From Halobacteriovorax sp. (lineage in GTDB: Bacteria; Bdellovibrionota; Bacteriovoracia; Bacteriovoracales; Bacteriovoracaceae), in NCBI GenBank assembly GCA_002686115.1, contig NZAF01000017.1, positions 2,144 to 27,522 of the forward strand: a DNA stretch of 25,379 bases, read 5' to 3'. Position 1 is the first letter of the stretch, and every line of letters starts with the position of its first letter. This document shows, piece by piece, positions 13,997 through 22,418 of this stretch. Below the pieces are notes generated by a model, which was not told where the DNA came from, ran no database searches, and worked only from the letters and a program-made list of their open reading frames with translations. Both the position numbers and the translations under genes were made by a program.

Positions 13997-16214
13997 ACCC
14001 AAACAGGTTTTTTGCGTTACATTCACTTTCTTAGTTCTTCTTAGTTTAGGAACGCTATCACTTTCATCAAATTTTGGGATAAAGTTCTGGTTTAAAACCG
14101 AGGACCCTCATCTTGGTATTTTATCAAATTTTGAAAAACAATTTGGGGAAGATAATAATGTTGTGGTGGTCGTACATAACCCAGATGGAATTATTACAAA
14201 AGAAGGCATTCAGTTAATAAAAGAGACCACTGAGAAGCTATCTCAAACAATCTCTATAGCTCAAGTGCTTTCCTTAACAAACTACCCCATTATTCAAACA
14301 GAAGAAGATGATCTTTACTTTGATCAAATAGAGAGAAAATCAAAAAGTCCTCATGACTTTAAAAAACTAGTATTAAACTCGCCTGAAATCTTTGGTCAAT
14401 TTATTGATAAAGATATGACGACGGCACTAGTTGTAGCTAGGCTAACACCACACTTTGAAAAGATTCCTAATTATAAAAAAATCATATCTGAGGCACGCTC
14501 TCATATTGATGAACTTAAATTGAAGAACCCTGACTTTAAGATTTACATGACTGGTGTCGCTACTGTTGTTGATCAATTCAGACAGTATGCTTACAGCGAC
14601 CTATTACTAGTACTGCCCCTACTCTCTATAGGCATATTATTACTAATGTACTATGCATTCAGAAATATCATTGTTTCTCTTATTCCATTTACAATTTTTT
14701 CCTTATCGACTCTAGCAGCCTTTGGATTTGCAGGCTTTGCAGGTTTTCCATTCCATAATGTTTCAGCTGTTATACCGGGAATACTTGTCACCATGGCCTT
14801 TGCAGATACCATGCACATTCTCAACACCTATAGACATCAGATTCTTGAGGGAGCGAATAGAGAAGCTGCAGTTTTTCATTCAGCTAAAGAAAACTTTATC
14901 CCTACATTACTGACAACTTTAACCACTGCTATCGGACTATTTAGTTTTCTTAGTGCAAAACTTGATCCACTGAAACAAATTGGATTAATAGCAGGTGTCG
15001 GTACAATTATTCTTTGGATTGCAACTTTTGGTTTACTAGTTCCTCTTATGAGAATCTATCCTCCAAAGCTTAAGAGTGTAAATAGAACGATTTTTGATAG
15101 AATAAGTACAAGAGTTCCTAAAAAATTAACTTATGCCTTTTTCTCGATATTCATACTTCTTTCTATACATTTTATGTCACGTCTTGAAGTCAATACAAAT
15201 CCAATTGGCTACTTTCCAGATGACTCAGAGTTAGCATTATCTAAGTCAACTGTTGAAAGAACTATTGGAGGTGTACCTGGTGCAGAAATCATCATTGACT
15301 CTCTTGAAGATGAAGGGGTATGGAAGCCAGAATTTGTATCTAAGGTTATAGAGCTTGAGAAAGAGCTCATAAAAAATAAAGTTATCGTAGGAGTCAAAGG
15401 TCCATTTTCATTACTTAGAAAAATGAATATGGCCCTAAGGAATACGAGAAAACTACCAAAGACAAAAGAAGAACTTGCTGAACTTTATTTCTTAGGAGAT
15501 CTTAATTCTCCAGAGAATTTTAAGATGAGTGAATATGTCACAGTCGATAAAAGAAAATTACGATTTACAATTTTTTGGAATATTACAGATAGTAGAAGTG
15601 CACTTAGTGCTATGAAAGAGATAGAAAAGATTGGTAAGAATCTTGGGTTAAAGGTAAATGTAACAGGGAAATTCGTACTTTATTACCTCATGACTGATTA
15701 TGTGTTTAAAACCTTTCTCTACTCTCTAACCATTTCTCTCTCTATGGTTTTTATCATCTTTTTGATTCTTATGAAGGACTTAAGACTTGCATTACTAGCA
15801 ATGCTTCCAAATATTATTCCGATCATGATTGGTCTTGGAACCTTAGGCTTTATAAATGTACCCATTGATACCACGATCTGCATGGCCGCATCCGTTTGTC
15901 TTGGACTTGCAGTCGATGACACTATTCATTTGATATATAAGTACCGTGAAGGTGGCGAAAGTGCCTTTAAAGAAGTAATTCCAACACTTACATTAACAAG
16001 TACAAGCCTCGTGATTGGATTTAGTCTTTTTTATTTTTCAAGCTTTAGGCCCAATAGCGTCTTTGGAATATTATGTGCATGGATTATCACATGGGCACTT
16101 TTAACAGATATTTACTTACTCCCCCTACTTTTAAAAGCTAGTGAGGAAAAACTCGAACAGGATTTAGATGATGAAAGAAAACACTATCGTCCAGACTCAT
16201 CCCTGGCTCATTAA
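13965..16214 (+). CDS. MMPL/RND-superfamily transporter, likely lipid exporter
   Basis: The protein has about 749 residues in two repeated halves. Each half has one transmembrane helix, a large periplasmic loop and five further helices. The RND charge-relay acids appear as FADTMHIL (Asp281) and AVDDTIHLIY (Asp651/652) in equivalent helices. This layout is that of the COG1033/HAE3 group, which includes MmpL and hopanoid HpnN proteins that move lipids outward by proton-motive force. The frame reaches back to a TTG at 13923, but GTG 13965 gives the expected short basic N-terminus KQYLSLIRHKPKQ; the start is uncertain. It overlaps the upstream gene by 32 bases and the downstream one by 47, indicating translational coupling. 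I infer export of a lipid made by its neighbours. Confidence 0.9.
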   Translation: MKQYLSLIRHKPKQVFCVTFTFLVLLSLGTLSLSSNFGIKFWFKTEDPHLGILSNFEKQFGEDNNVVVVVHNPDGIITKEGIQLIKETTEKLSQTISIAQVLSLTNYPIIQTEEDDLYFDQIERKSKSPHDFKKLVLNSPEIFGQFIDKDMTTALVVARLTPHFEKIPNYKKIISEARSHIDELKLKNPDFKIYMTGVATVVDQFRQYAYSDLLLVLPLLSIGILLLMYYAFRNIIVSLIPFTIFSLSTLAAFGFAGFAGFPFHNVSAVIPGILVTMAFADTMHILNTYRHQILEGANREAAVFHSAKENFIPTLLTTLTTAIGLFSFLSAKLDPLKQIGLIAGVGTIILWIATFGLLVPLMRIYPPKLKSVNRTIFDRISTRVPKKLTYAFFSIFILLSIHFMSRLEVNTNPIGYFPDDSELALSKSTVERTIGGVPGAEIIIDSLEDEGVWKPEFVSKVIELEKELIKNKVIVGVKGPFSLLRKMNMALRNTRKLPKTKEELAELYFLGDLNSPENFKMSEYVTVDKRKLRFTIFWNITDSRSALSAMKEIEKIGKNLGLKVNVTGKFVLYYLMTDYVFKTFLYSLTISLSMVFIIFLILMKDLRLALLAMLPNIIPIMIGLGTLGFINVPIDTTICMAASVCLGLAVDDTIHLIYKYREGGESAFKEVIPTLTLTSTSLVIGFSLFYFSSFRPNSVFGILCAWIITWALLTDIYLLPLLLKASEEKLEQDLDDERKHYRPDSSLAH

Positions 16215-16860
16215 AATTCTCGGTTCAAAGAATCCTGGACACGCATTTGTTGCGACGATACCACTATATGTGGTCTTTATCTCTTATGTCGTTAAAATAG
16301 AATCCTATCTCTTAGCTATTGGTTTATTCTTTCTAGCTCTTTTATATTGGAGCTTTATTGAATACGCCATACATCGCTGGCTTTATCATACTCGCTTTAA
16401 AAATAATAAGCTTAGATGGTTCTTTGAAACCTTTCATCTCTATCATCACCGAAATATTGATGACAGAAGAGTCTTAAATGCTGGTCCATTAATGATATAT
16501 CCAATGGTCATAATCCTTATGATGCCGATATATATTATTCTTAGAGGAAACCTTTTTCTCGTAAGTGCGTTTGGTATAGGACTCGCTCTAAGTTATAATT
16601 TTTATGAATGTGTTCACTTTCTTATTCACTATAAAAAATTTGAATTTGGTTATTTCTCATATATTCAAAAGTATCATCTCCACCACCATTATAAGAATTG
16701 GAATAAGAATTTTGGAAATACATCTCACCTTTGGGATGTAATTCTTGGAACTTATGACAAAAAGTACAAAGTATTCAATGTCACTGAAGAATATGAAAGA
16801 GAGATGATAACAGAAAAGAGACAAAAAAAAGAGCAGACAAGTCTGCTCTTAACAAATTAA
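16168..16860 (+). CDS. Fatty-acid hydroxylase (Scs7/FA2H-like)
   Basis: This 230-residue membrane di-iron protein has the sterol desaturase/fatty-acid hydroxylase histidine pattern: HRWLYH (69-74), HLYHH (90-94), HFLIH (150-154) and HLHHH (170-174). The last runs into YKNWNKNFGNTSHLWD and LGTY, closely matching the C-terminal signature of yeast Scs7 and animal FA2H (YHLxHHYKN..FGxTS..WD..FGTY). Those enzymes 2-hydroxylate N-acyl chains of sphingolipids. Hydroxylation of a lipid acyl chain is therefore the best prediction; a carotenoid or sterol substrate is less likely. The cytochrome b5 domain of Scs7 is absent. It overlaps the exporter gene by 47 bases, with AGGA before tandem ATGs at 16168 and 16171. 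Its 3' end doubles as the terminator of the opposing icd gene. Confidence 0.9.
   Translation: MMKENTIVQTHPWLIKILGSKNPGHAFVATIPLYVVFISYVVKIESYLLAIGLFFLALLYWSFIEYAIHRWLYHTRFKNNKLRWFFETFHLYHHRNIDDRRVLNAGPLMIYPMVIILMMPIYIILRGNLFLVSAFGIGLALSYNFYECVHFLIHYKKFEFGYFSYIQKYHLHHHYKNWNKNFGNTSHLWDVILGTYDKKYKVFNVTEEYEREMITEKRQKKEQTSLLLTN
16823..16850 (-). terminator. Intrinsic terminator of icd, inside the hydroxylase gene
   Basis: On the minus strand the stem AAGAGCAGAC/GTCTGCTCTT (16850-16829) is perfect and is followed by a further run of T from 16828 to 16823. It lies about 37 bases past the icd stop. The same bases encode the last residues (KKEQTSLL) of the fatty-acid hydroxylase on the plus strand. 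Confidence 0.85.
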
Positions 16861-16886
16861 TGAATTAATTAATTTTTTAAATATCT

Positions 16887-19091
16887 TTAAAGACTATCGA
16901 TAATCTTATTTAAAGTCTCACTTGGCCTCATAACCGCATTAACTTTATCTGTAGATGGATGATAGTAACCACCTAAATCAACTGATTTTCCTTGCACAGA
17001 AATAAGCTCTTCATTAATTTTTGCTTCATTTTCTTTAAGTGCTGTTGCAACACTTTTAAAAGAATCAAGACCAGATTTTGCAAGCTCCTCTGCCCAGTAC
17101 ATTGCTACATAAAAGTGAGAACCTCTATTATCATGTTCACCAGTCTTTCTTGAAGGAGATTTATTTTCTAAGAGGTACTTTGTATTTGCAATATTTAAAG
17201 CGCTTGCAAGCGCTTTAATATTCTCATCACCTTTTTTCTCGCCAAGCTCTTCAAGAGATACAGCAAGAGCTAGAAACTCTCCTAATGAATCCCATCTTAA
17301 GTGATTTTCTTCGACTAACTGATCAACATGCTTAGGAGCAGAACCACCAGCACCAGTTTCATAAAGTCCACCACCAGCAAGTAGAGGAACAATTGATAAC
17401 ATTTTTGCAGAAGTTCCAAGCTCAAGGATTGGATATAAGTCTGTTAAATAATCTCTTAAAACATTTCCTGTAACAGAAATTGTATCCTTTCCTTCTTTAA
17501 CTCTTTGAAGTGTATAAGTATTAGCTTCAACAGGAGAAAGAATTTTAATCTCTAATCCATTTGTATCATGTTCTTTTAAGTATTCATTAACCTTCTTAAT
17601 GAGGTTAGCATCATGAGCTCTCTTTTCATCAAGCCAAAATACTGCTGGATTTCCAGTAAGCCTTGATCTTGTCACACCTAATTTTACCCAATCTTTGATT
17701 GAGACATCTTTAGTCTGACACATCCTAAAGATATCTCCAGCTTCCACAGTTTGCTCCATAAGAACTTCCCCGTTACTCGCCATCACTTTCACAACACCAG
17801 CATCAGTCATTTCAAATGTCTTATCATGTGAACCATATTCTTCAGCTTTCTTTGCCATAAGACCAACGTTTGAAACATTCCCCATTGTCTTTGGGTCAAA
17901 TGCGCCATTTTCACGACAAAAATCTACGGTTGTCTGATAAACTCCAGCATATGAACGATCAGGGATCATAAACTTCGTATCGTGTTGCTTCCCATCAGGT
18001 CCCCACATTTGACCAGAAGTTCTTATCGCTGCAGGCATTGAAGCATCAATAATAACATCACTTGAAACGTGAAGGTTTGTAATACCTTTATCAGAATCAA
18101 CCATGGCCATTTTTGGACCATTGTCTAAAGCTTCTTTAAGAGCCTTTTCAATTTCTTCTTTTTCATTTGCTGGAAGTGTCTCAATTTTTTTATAAAGATC
18201 ACCTAAACCAAGATTTGCGTTCACACCAATTTTTTCAAATGTTGAAGCATACTTTTCAAATACATCTTTAAAAAATACTGAAACAACATGGCCAAAAATA
18301 ATTGGGTCACTAACTTTCATCATTGTTGCTTTTAAATGAACTGAAAAAAGAACATCTTTATCTTTTGCATCTTGAATTTCTTTTGCGATAAATTTACGGA
18401 GCTTTGAAACATTTAAAACCGAGCAGTCAATCACTTCATCTTTTAAAAGAGGCGTGCTTACTTTTAAAACGGTTTCTTTACCACTATTATCAAAGTGAGA
18501 TATTTTCACATTATCTGCGCTCTCCATGATGTGTGATTTTTCTGATCCATAAAAATCACCACTTTCCATATGTGCAACATGTGACTTTGAAGTCTTCTCC
18601 CATGCACCCATTCTATGTGGATTATTCTTAGCAAATTGCTTAACAGCATCGGCCACTCGCCTGTCACTATTCCCCTCTCTTAGAACTGGGTTTACTGCAG
18701 AACCAAGTACCTTAGCATATTTTTCCTTCGCTTCTTTTTCTTCTTCTGTGCTTGGAGACTCTGGATAATTTGGTATTTTAAATCCTTGAGATTGAAGCTC
18801 AGAGATACACTCTTTTAACTGAGGTACAGATGCCGAAATATTTGGAAGTTTAATAATATTTGCCTCTGGAGTTTTTGCAAGTTCTCCAAGAAGAGAAAGA
18901 GCATCTTCTGTTTTTTGCTCAGCACTTAAGTGCTCTGGAAATTGGCAAAGAACCCTTGCTGCTAATGAAATATCTTTAAGTTCAACTTCAATACCAAAAG
19001 ACTTCGTAAAAGCTTGAACAATTGGTAAGAAAGAATGTGTTGCTAGAAATGGTGCTTCATCAGTTTTTGTGTAAATAATTTTGTGACTCAT
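16887..19091 (-). CDS. icd: Monomeric NADP-dependent isocitrate dehydrogenase
   Basis: At 734 residues and with no relation to the short dimeric enzyme, this is the monomeric IDH known from Azotobacter, Vibrio and Corynebacterium (about 740 residues). It oxidatively decarboxylates isocitrate to 2-oxoglutarate in the TCA cycle and makes NADPH. NPVLREGNSDRRVADAVK at 134-151 followed by NPHRMGAW carries the substrate-binding Ser and Arg of the family, and similarity of pattern continues to the C-terminus. AAGGAA lies upstream of the ATG. The gene follows the short-chain dehydrogenase after 75 bases and may be co-transcribed or have its own promoter. A strong terminator lies downstream, inside the convergent hydroxylase gene. 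Confidence 0.97.
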   Translation of the reverse strand: MSHKIIYTKTDEAPFLATHSFLPIVQAFTKSFGIEVELKDISLAARVLCQFPEHLSAEQKTEDALSLLGELAKTPEANIIKLPNISASVPQLKECISELQSQGFKIPNYPESPSTEEEKEAKEKYAKVLGSAVNPVLREGNSDRRVADAVKQFAKNNPHRMGAWEKTSKSHVAHMESGDFYGSEKSHIMESADNVKISHFDNSGKETVLKVSTPLLKDEVIDCSVLNVSKLRKFIAKEIQDAKDKDVLFSVHLKATMMKVSDPIIFGHVVSVFFKDVFEKYASTFEKIGVNANLGLGDLYKKIETLPANEKEEIEKALKEALDNGPKMAMVDSDKGITNLHVSSDVIIDASMPAAIRTSGQMWGPDGKQHDTKFMIPDRSYAGVYQTTVDFCRENGAFDPKTMGNVSNVGLMAKKAEEYGSHDKTFEMTDAGVVKVMASNGEVLMEQTVEAGDIFRMCQTKDVSIKDWVKLGVTRSRLTGNPAVFWLDEKRAHDANLIKKVNEYLKEHDTNGLEIKILSPVEANTYTLQRVKEGKDTISVTGNVLRDYLTDLYPILELGTSAKMLSIVPLLAGGGLYETGAGGSAPKHVDQLVEENHLRWDSLGEFLALAVSLEELGEKKGDENIKALASALNIANTKYLLENKSPSRKTGEHDNRGSHFYVAMYWAEELAKSGLDSFKSVATALKENEAKINEELISVQGKSVDLGGYYHPSTDKVNAVMRPSETLNKIIDSL

Positions 19092-19166
19092 CGGATAAAT
19101 TCCTTATGAAAAAGTTAATAGTAATGGTTTGAAAAATTAAGCTGATTTTATCTCAAAATGTATGAT

Positions 19167-19877
19167 TTACCAAGGTAGAACACTTCCATCCCAGTTTACA
19201 AAGTCACCTGAAGCATAGTTTTTAGAGCTTTGAATGACCTCAAAGATGTGACGGGCTGTATCATCACTAGACCATACTGTATGCTTGATACCTTTTAAAT
19301 AATTTTTACTAAGTTCTGTATGAGTAGTTCCAGGGTGAATACTTAGAAATTTACAGGGAATCTTAAGATTTCTAAACTCATTAGAGAAGTTCTTCATAAA
19401 CATGTTAAGAGCAGTTTTAGATGCTCGATAACTATACGAACCGCCTATATTATTATCTTCAATACTACCGACTTTTGCTGAGAGAACAACGAAATGAGTT
19501 TCTTTTTTTCGAGAAATATTTTTCTTAAATGCTTGAACGAGAAGTGGAGTAATAAAAGTATTAACTCTAAATACTTCTTCCATTGTTTCTAAGTTTAATG
19601 CTCTGATATTTTTTTCGGGAGAGCTCTTAATAGTTAGAACACCAATACAATTTATAAAAAGATCAAATTGAATCTCTTTTAATTCATCAACTAATGAATT
19701 TAGAGAATCCTGATTTAAAGGGTCAAGTTGGAAGCTTTTTATTTCACTTTTACTTAATAGATCAGAGGCATTTTCTTTTTTGCGATAAGTTGCTACGACT
19801 TGATATCCTATCCTTGATAGATATAAACTTAGTGAGTACCCTATTCCGTGACCAGCACCAAAGACGATAGCTTTCAT
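19167..19877 (-). CDS. Short-chain dehydrogenase/reductase (C-factor-like)
   Basis: The 236-residue Rossmann-fold protein has the classical SDR nucleotide motif GAGHGIG at 7-13, NCIG at 76-79 in place of NNAG, Asn106, Ser133 in the LSAKVGS strand, and the catalytic YRASK (Tyr150, Lys154). The stretch GGSYSYRASKTALN is typical of the C-factor (CsgA) branch of SDRs. In Myxococcus that protein takes part in developmental signalling, but most relatives are plain NAD(P)H oxidoreductases, so no signalling role is claimed. It starts seven bases after the stop of a small helical-protein gene and lies upstream of icd on the same strand. Confidence 0.9.
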   Translation of the reverse strand: MKAIVFGAGHGIGYSLSLYLSRIGYQVVATYRKKENASDLLSKSEIKSFQLDPLNQDSLNSLVDELKEIQFDLFINCIGVLTIKSSPEKNIRALNLETMEEVFRVNTFITPLLVQAFKKNISRKKETHFVVLSAKVGSIEDNNIGGSYSYRASKTALNMFMKNFSNEFRNLKIPCKFLSIHPGTTHTELSKNYLKGIKHTVWSSDDTARHIFEVIQSSKNYASGDFVNWDGSVLPW

Positions 19878-19884
19878 AAAGACT

Positions 19885-20070
19885 TTATTTAGAGGCTTCT
19901 TTCAGTTCATTATGTCTATCAATTTCATTTAGAATTTTTTCAGCATCAAATGAAAGCTGACTATATAACTCGATATTCCCATTTCTTTGAGCCTCAACTG
20001 CCTTTTCAAGAATATTTGCATATTCAATCTCAAGCTTTTGAATAGGATCTTTTTTAAATAAACCAAACAT
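19885..20070 (-). CDS. Lacal_2735/DUF6435-type small protein
   Basis: This 61-residue protein begins MFGLFKKDPIQKLEIEY and is otherwise a charged, helical sequence with heptad-like spacing. That start and layout (MFGLFKK followed by a helical hairpin) match a small family annotated as Lacal_2735 or DUF6435, found in many marine Gram-negative bacteria and of unknown function. AAAGGG precedes the ATG. The short-chain dehydrogenase starts seven bases downstream, so the two form an operon. There is no signal peptide or membrane segment, so it is cytoplasmic. Confidence 0.8.
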   Translation of the reverse strand: MFGLFKKDPIQKLEIEYANILEKAVEAQRNGNIELYSQLSFDAEKILNEIDRHNELKEASK

Positions 20071-20208
20071 AAATACCCTTTTTTAGAATCCTAACATTAT
20101 TAATGATTTTTTAAGCTCTACATTCTCTATATAACCTAGACAACAATCGTCAAAAGACGCCTAAGGCACTGTAAATATTGAAGATGATAAAGATTTAAGT
20201 TTGTCTAA

Positions 20209-20237
20209 TAAACAACATATAAACAAGAGCTTATAAT
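20209..20237 (+). promoter_or_regulatory. Candidate leaderless promoter of the UbiB-like gene
   Basis: TAAACA (20209-20214), a 17-base spacer and a perfect TATAAT (20232-20237) ending six bases before ATG 20244. Transcription would start at the A of ATG. There is no Shine-Dalgarno sequence near this start. Confidence 0.55.
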
Positions 20238-20243
20238 GCACTC

Positions 20244-21551
20244 ATGAGAAAGATAGATAAGATAAAAGATGGCCTATTTAAAAGGAATACCACCTTACTA
20301 AAATATGCATTAAAAACTGGAAAGAGTATTGTCACCAATAGAGATAATCCTGCAAAGATTATAGAAGATCTCTTAGGAAAAGACGTAAGTGGTTTTGTAG
20401 ATGATCTTTCTCACTATAAGGGATCAATTACTAAAGCTGGGCAGATTCTTTCTCAATATGCTGAATACTTTCTTGATGAAGAGATGACAAAAGTTCTTAG
20501 AAATCTTCAACACTCTACTCATTTTTTAGATTTTGAAAAAATAAAATCTCAAATACCTGATCACTTCTTTAACGAGTTAGTGATCGAAGAGTCCCCTCTT
20601 GCTGCTGCAAGTATAGGTCAAGTTCATCGTGCAAAAATTAAGGAGAGCGGAGAAGATATCGTTTTAAAAATTCAGTATAAGGGAATTGATAAGGCCATTA
20701 ATGGTGATCTTTTCTTTATTAAATTATTAGTTAAGAACCTTAAGATATTCCCAAAAGGTGTTGATCTTAGTGACTTCTTTGAAGAAATAAAAAAAGTGCT
20801 TATTGGAGAGATGGATTATCTTCGAGAGGTAGATTTTCAAAAAAAGTATCAAAGTAAACTCGATGATCCATATTTTAAGACGGCAAAAATATATGATAAA
20901 TATTGTAGTGAAAAAGTTATCGCCCTTGAGTATATAGAAGGATCTTCAATTTCAGACCTTGAAGTAAATGAAAATAATCAAGACAAGCTGAATCTCTTAG
21001 GAGAAAAGCTTTTTGAAAACTTTTTAAAAGAGATTTTCCTCTATGGACTTGTTCAAAGTGATGCTCACGGTGCAAACTTTATCGTACCTCCTCTTCTAGA
21101 TTCTCTTTACTTAATAGACTTTGGAGCATGCCTAGAATATGACCACAAAACCTTAGAGTTTTATCGTCAATTTCTCATTCATGGTTACAATAGAGATCGT
21201 GAACAGTTTTTGAAAGAGTTCTATCGTTTTTGGGATTCAACAAATAAGAGTATAAAAATAAACGAAGACCTCTTATGGGAGTATATTATTCTGACAACAG
21301 AACCTCTTCACAGTGAAAACTTTGATTGGGGTAAAACAGACTTACCAGATAAGGCCTACCCACTTGCTCAAAAGATGATGAAATCAATGAAGTTTAAATC
21401 AGCTCCTTCTGAGATGATCTTCATTGATAGGAAGTTGATCGGACTTTTTACCTTACTGAGAAAATTAGAATGTCACTTTAATGTGAAGCAGGTTTTTGAA
21501 ACAGTATTGAATGAGTATCATCATAACCAGAAGCTACAAAACAAGAGCTAA
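20244..21551 (+). CDS. ABC1/ADCK/UbiB-family kinase-like protein
   Basis: The 435-residue protein has the UbiB hallmarks in order: KAGQ (64-67, the KxGQ inhibitory motif), the Ala-rich nucleotide loop PLAAASIGQVHRA (118-130), VLKIQ with Lys142, the EMDYLREVDF helix (189-198), a catalytic-loop variant SDAHGANF (Asp273, Asn278) and the metal-binding IDFGA (Asp292). UbiB-type proteins are atypical ATPases that support ubiquinone synthesis or lipid handling. The catalytic loop is usually DPHPGN and differs here, but Asp, His and Asn are kept. No ubiquinone gene is adjacent. It is followed closely by a DUF2237 gene and a FabZ-like gene, so a role in lipid metabolism is plausible. It lacks obvious C-terminal membrane helices. 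Confidence 0.92.
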   Translation: MRKIDKIKDGLFKRNTTLLKYALKTGKSIVTNRDNPAKIIEDLLGKDVSGFVDDLSHYKGSITKAGQILSQYAEYFLDEEMTKVLRNLQHSTHFLDFEKIKSQIPDHFFNELVIEESPLAAASIGQVHRAKIKESGEDIVLKIQYKGIDKAINGDLFFIKLLVKNLKIFPKGVDLSDFFEEIKKVLIGEMDYLREVDFQKKYQSKLDDPYFKTAKIYDKYCSEKVIALEYIEGSSISDLEVNENNQDKLNLLGEKLFENFLKEIFLYGLVQSDAHGANFIVPPLLDSLYLIDFGACLEYDHKTLEFYRQFLIHGYNRDREQFLKEFYRFWDSTNKSIKINEDLLWEYIILTTEPLHSENFDWGKTDLPDKAYPLAQKMMKSMKFKSAPSEMIFIDRKLIGLFTLLRKLECHFNVKQVFETVLNEYHHNQKLQNKS

Positions 21552-21569
21552 GAAAATAAGGATTTAGTA

Positions 21570-21944
21570 ATGGAACATAAGAATATTTTAGGAGAAGAGT
21601 TGAAGATATGTGGCTGTAACCCAATGACTGGCTGGAAACGTGATGGATTTTGTAAAACTGAATTTAGTGATCGCGGAGTTCATACAGTCTGTTGTGTGGT
21701 AACCGAAGAATTTTTAAGTTTTTCAAAGTCACAAGGAAACGATCTATCAACACCTAGACCAGAGTTTGGCTTTACTGGGTTAAAAGCTGGGGATCATTGG
21801 TGTGTATGTGCTGGAAGATGGTTTGATGCTTATAAGGCAAATAAAGCTTGCCCTGTCATCTTAGAGGCCACACATGAAGAAACACTAGCGATTATTCCTT
21901 TTGATGCTCTTGAAAAGAATGCATTTAAAGAAAATTTACAATAA
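21570..21944 (+). CDS. DUF2237 family protein
   Basis: The 124-residue protein matches DUF2237 across its length: NILGEELKICGCNPMTGWKRDGFC, HTVCCVVTEEFLSFS, GNDLSTPRPEFGFTGLKAGDHWCVCAGRW and VILEATHEE are the conserved blocks in order. Eight cysteines, including C28, C41, C78 and C80, hint at metal binding or redox chemistry, but the function of the family is not known. AAGGA precedes the ATG. It starts 18 bases after the UbiB-like gene and ends 12 bases before the FabZ-like gene, so the three are probably one transcript. Confidence 0.92.
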   Translation: MEHKNILGEELKICGCNPMTGWKRDGFCKTEFSDRGVHTVCCVVTEEFLSFSKSQGNDLSTPRPEFGFTGLKAGDHWCVCAGRWFDAYKANKACPVILEATHEETLAIIPFDALEKNAFKENLQ

Positions 21945-21956
21945 TTGGAGACCTTA

Positions 21957-22418
21957 ATGAATAAAGAAGAAATAAAAACTCTTTTACACCACAGAGAGCC
22001 CTATCTTATGGTTGATGAGGTTAAAGAAATCAGTGAAACATCAATAAAGACCTTTAAGGAAGCTCGACTTGAAGAGCCCTACTTACAAGGGCACTTTCCA
22101 AATATGCCAGTTGTCCCAGGAGCTATGTTACAAGAGTTTTGTACTCAGTCAGCAGGTATACTTCTTACAAAGTTTCATTGTGGGGTTAAGGACTACCATT
22201 CAGAAAAAACGAAAGGTCATGCTATTGGAGTTCTTAATAAAGTTGAAAGTGCAAAGTACTATCAAGTCTGTAAGCCTGGAGCTATCAACGCAGAGATTAC
22301 TTTAAAAGAATCAAAAGATAATCTTTTTAAATTCAAGGCAAAGGTCACTCAAAATGGAAAACTTATGGCCAAGATAAATTTTAATCTTGTGAATGCTCCT
22401 GAGTCTGTGCTGCACTGA
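21957..22418 (+). CDS. FabZ/FabA-like hotdog 3-hydroxyacyl-ACP dehydratase
   Basis: From ATG 21957 the protein has 153 residues, the length of FabZ. The N-terminal LLHHREPYLMVDEV and the active-site segment GHFPNMPVVPGAMLQE (His46, Glu60) followed by TQSAG are the FabZ signature. Such enzymes dehydrate 3-hydroxyacyl-ACP in fatty-acid elongation; divergent members act on other thioesters or polyketides. The usual essential fabZ sits in an lpxD-fabZ-lpxA cluster, so this copy next to UbiB-like and DUF2237 genes is probably a specialised paralogue. An upstream TTG at 21945 is part of the TTGGAG ribosome-binding region, which supports the ATG. The 3' end overlaps the convergent protease gene by 38 bases. 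Confidence 0.88.
   Translation: MNKEEIKTLLHHREPYLMVDEVKEISETSIKTFKEARLEEPYLQGHFPNMPVVPGAMLQEFCTQSAGILLTKFHCGVKDYHSEKTKGHAIGVLNKVESAKYYQVCKPGAINAEITLKESKDNLFKFKAKVTQNGKLMAKINFNLVNAPESVLH

Noticed and set aside
12192..16860. Idea that the desaturase/hydroxylase operon makes carotenoids
   Set aside because: No phytoene synthase, cyclase or desaturase of the CrtI type is present, and the hydroxylase's C-terminal signature fits Scs7/FA2H better.
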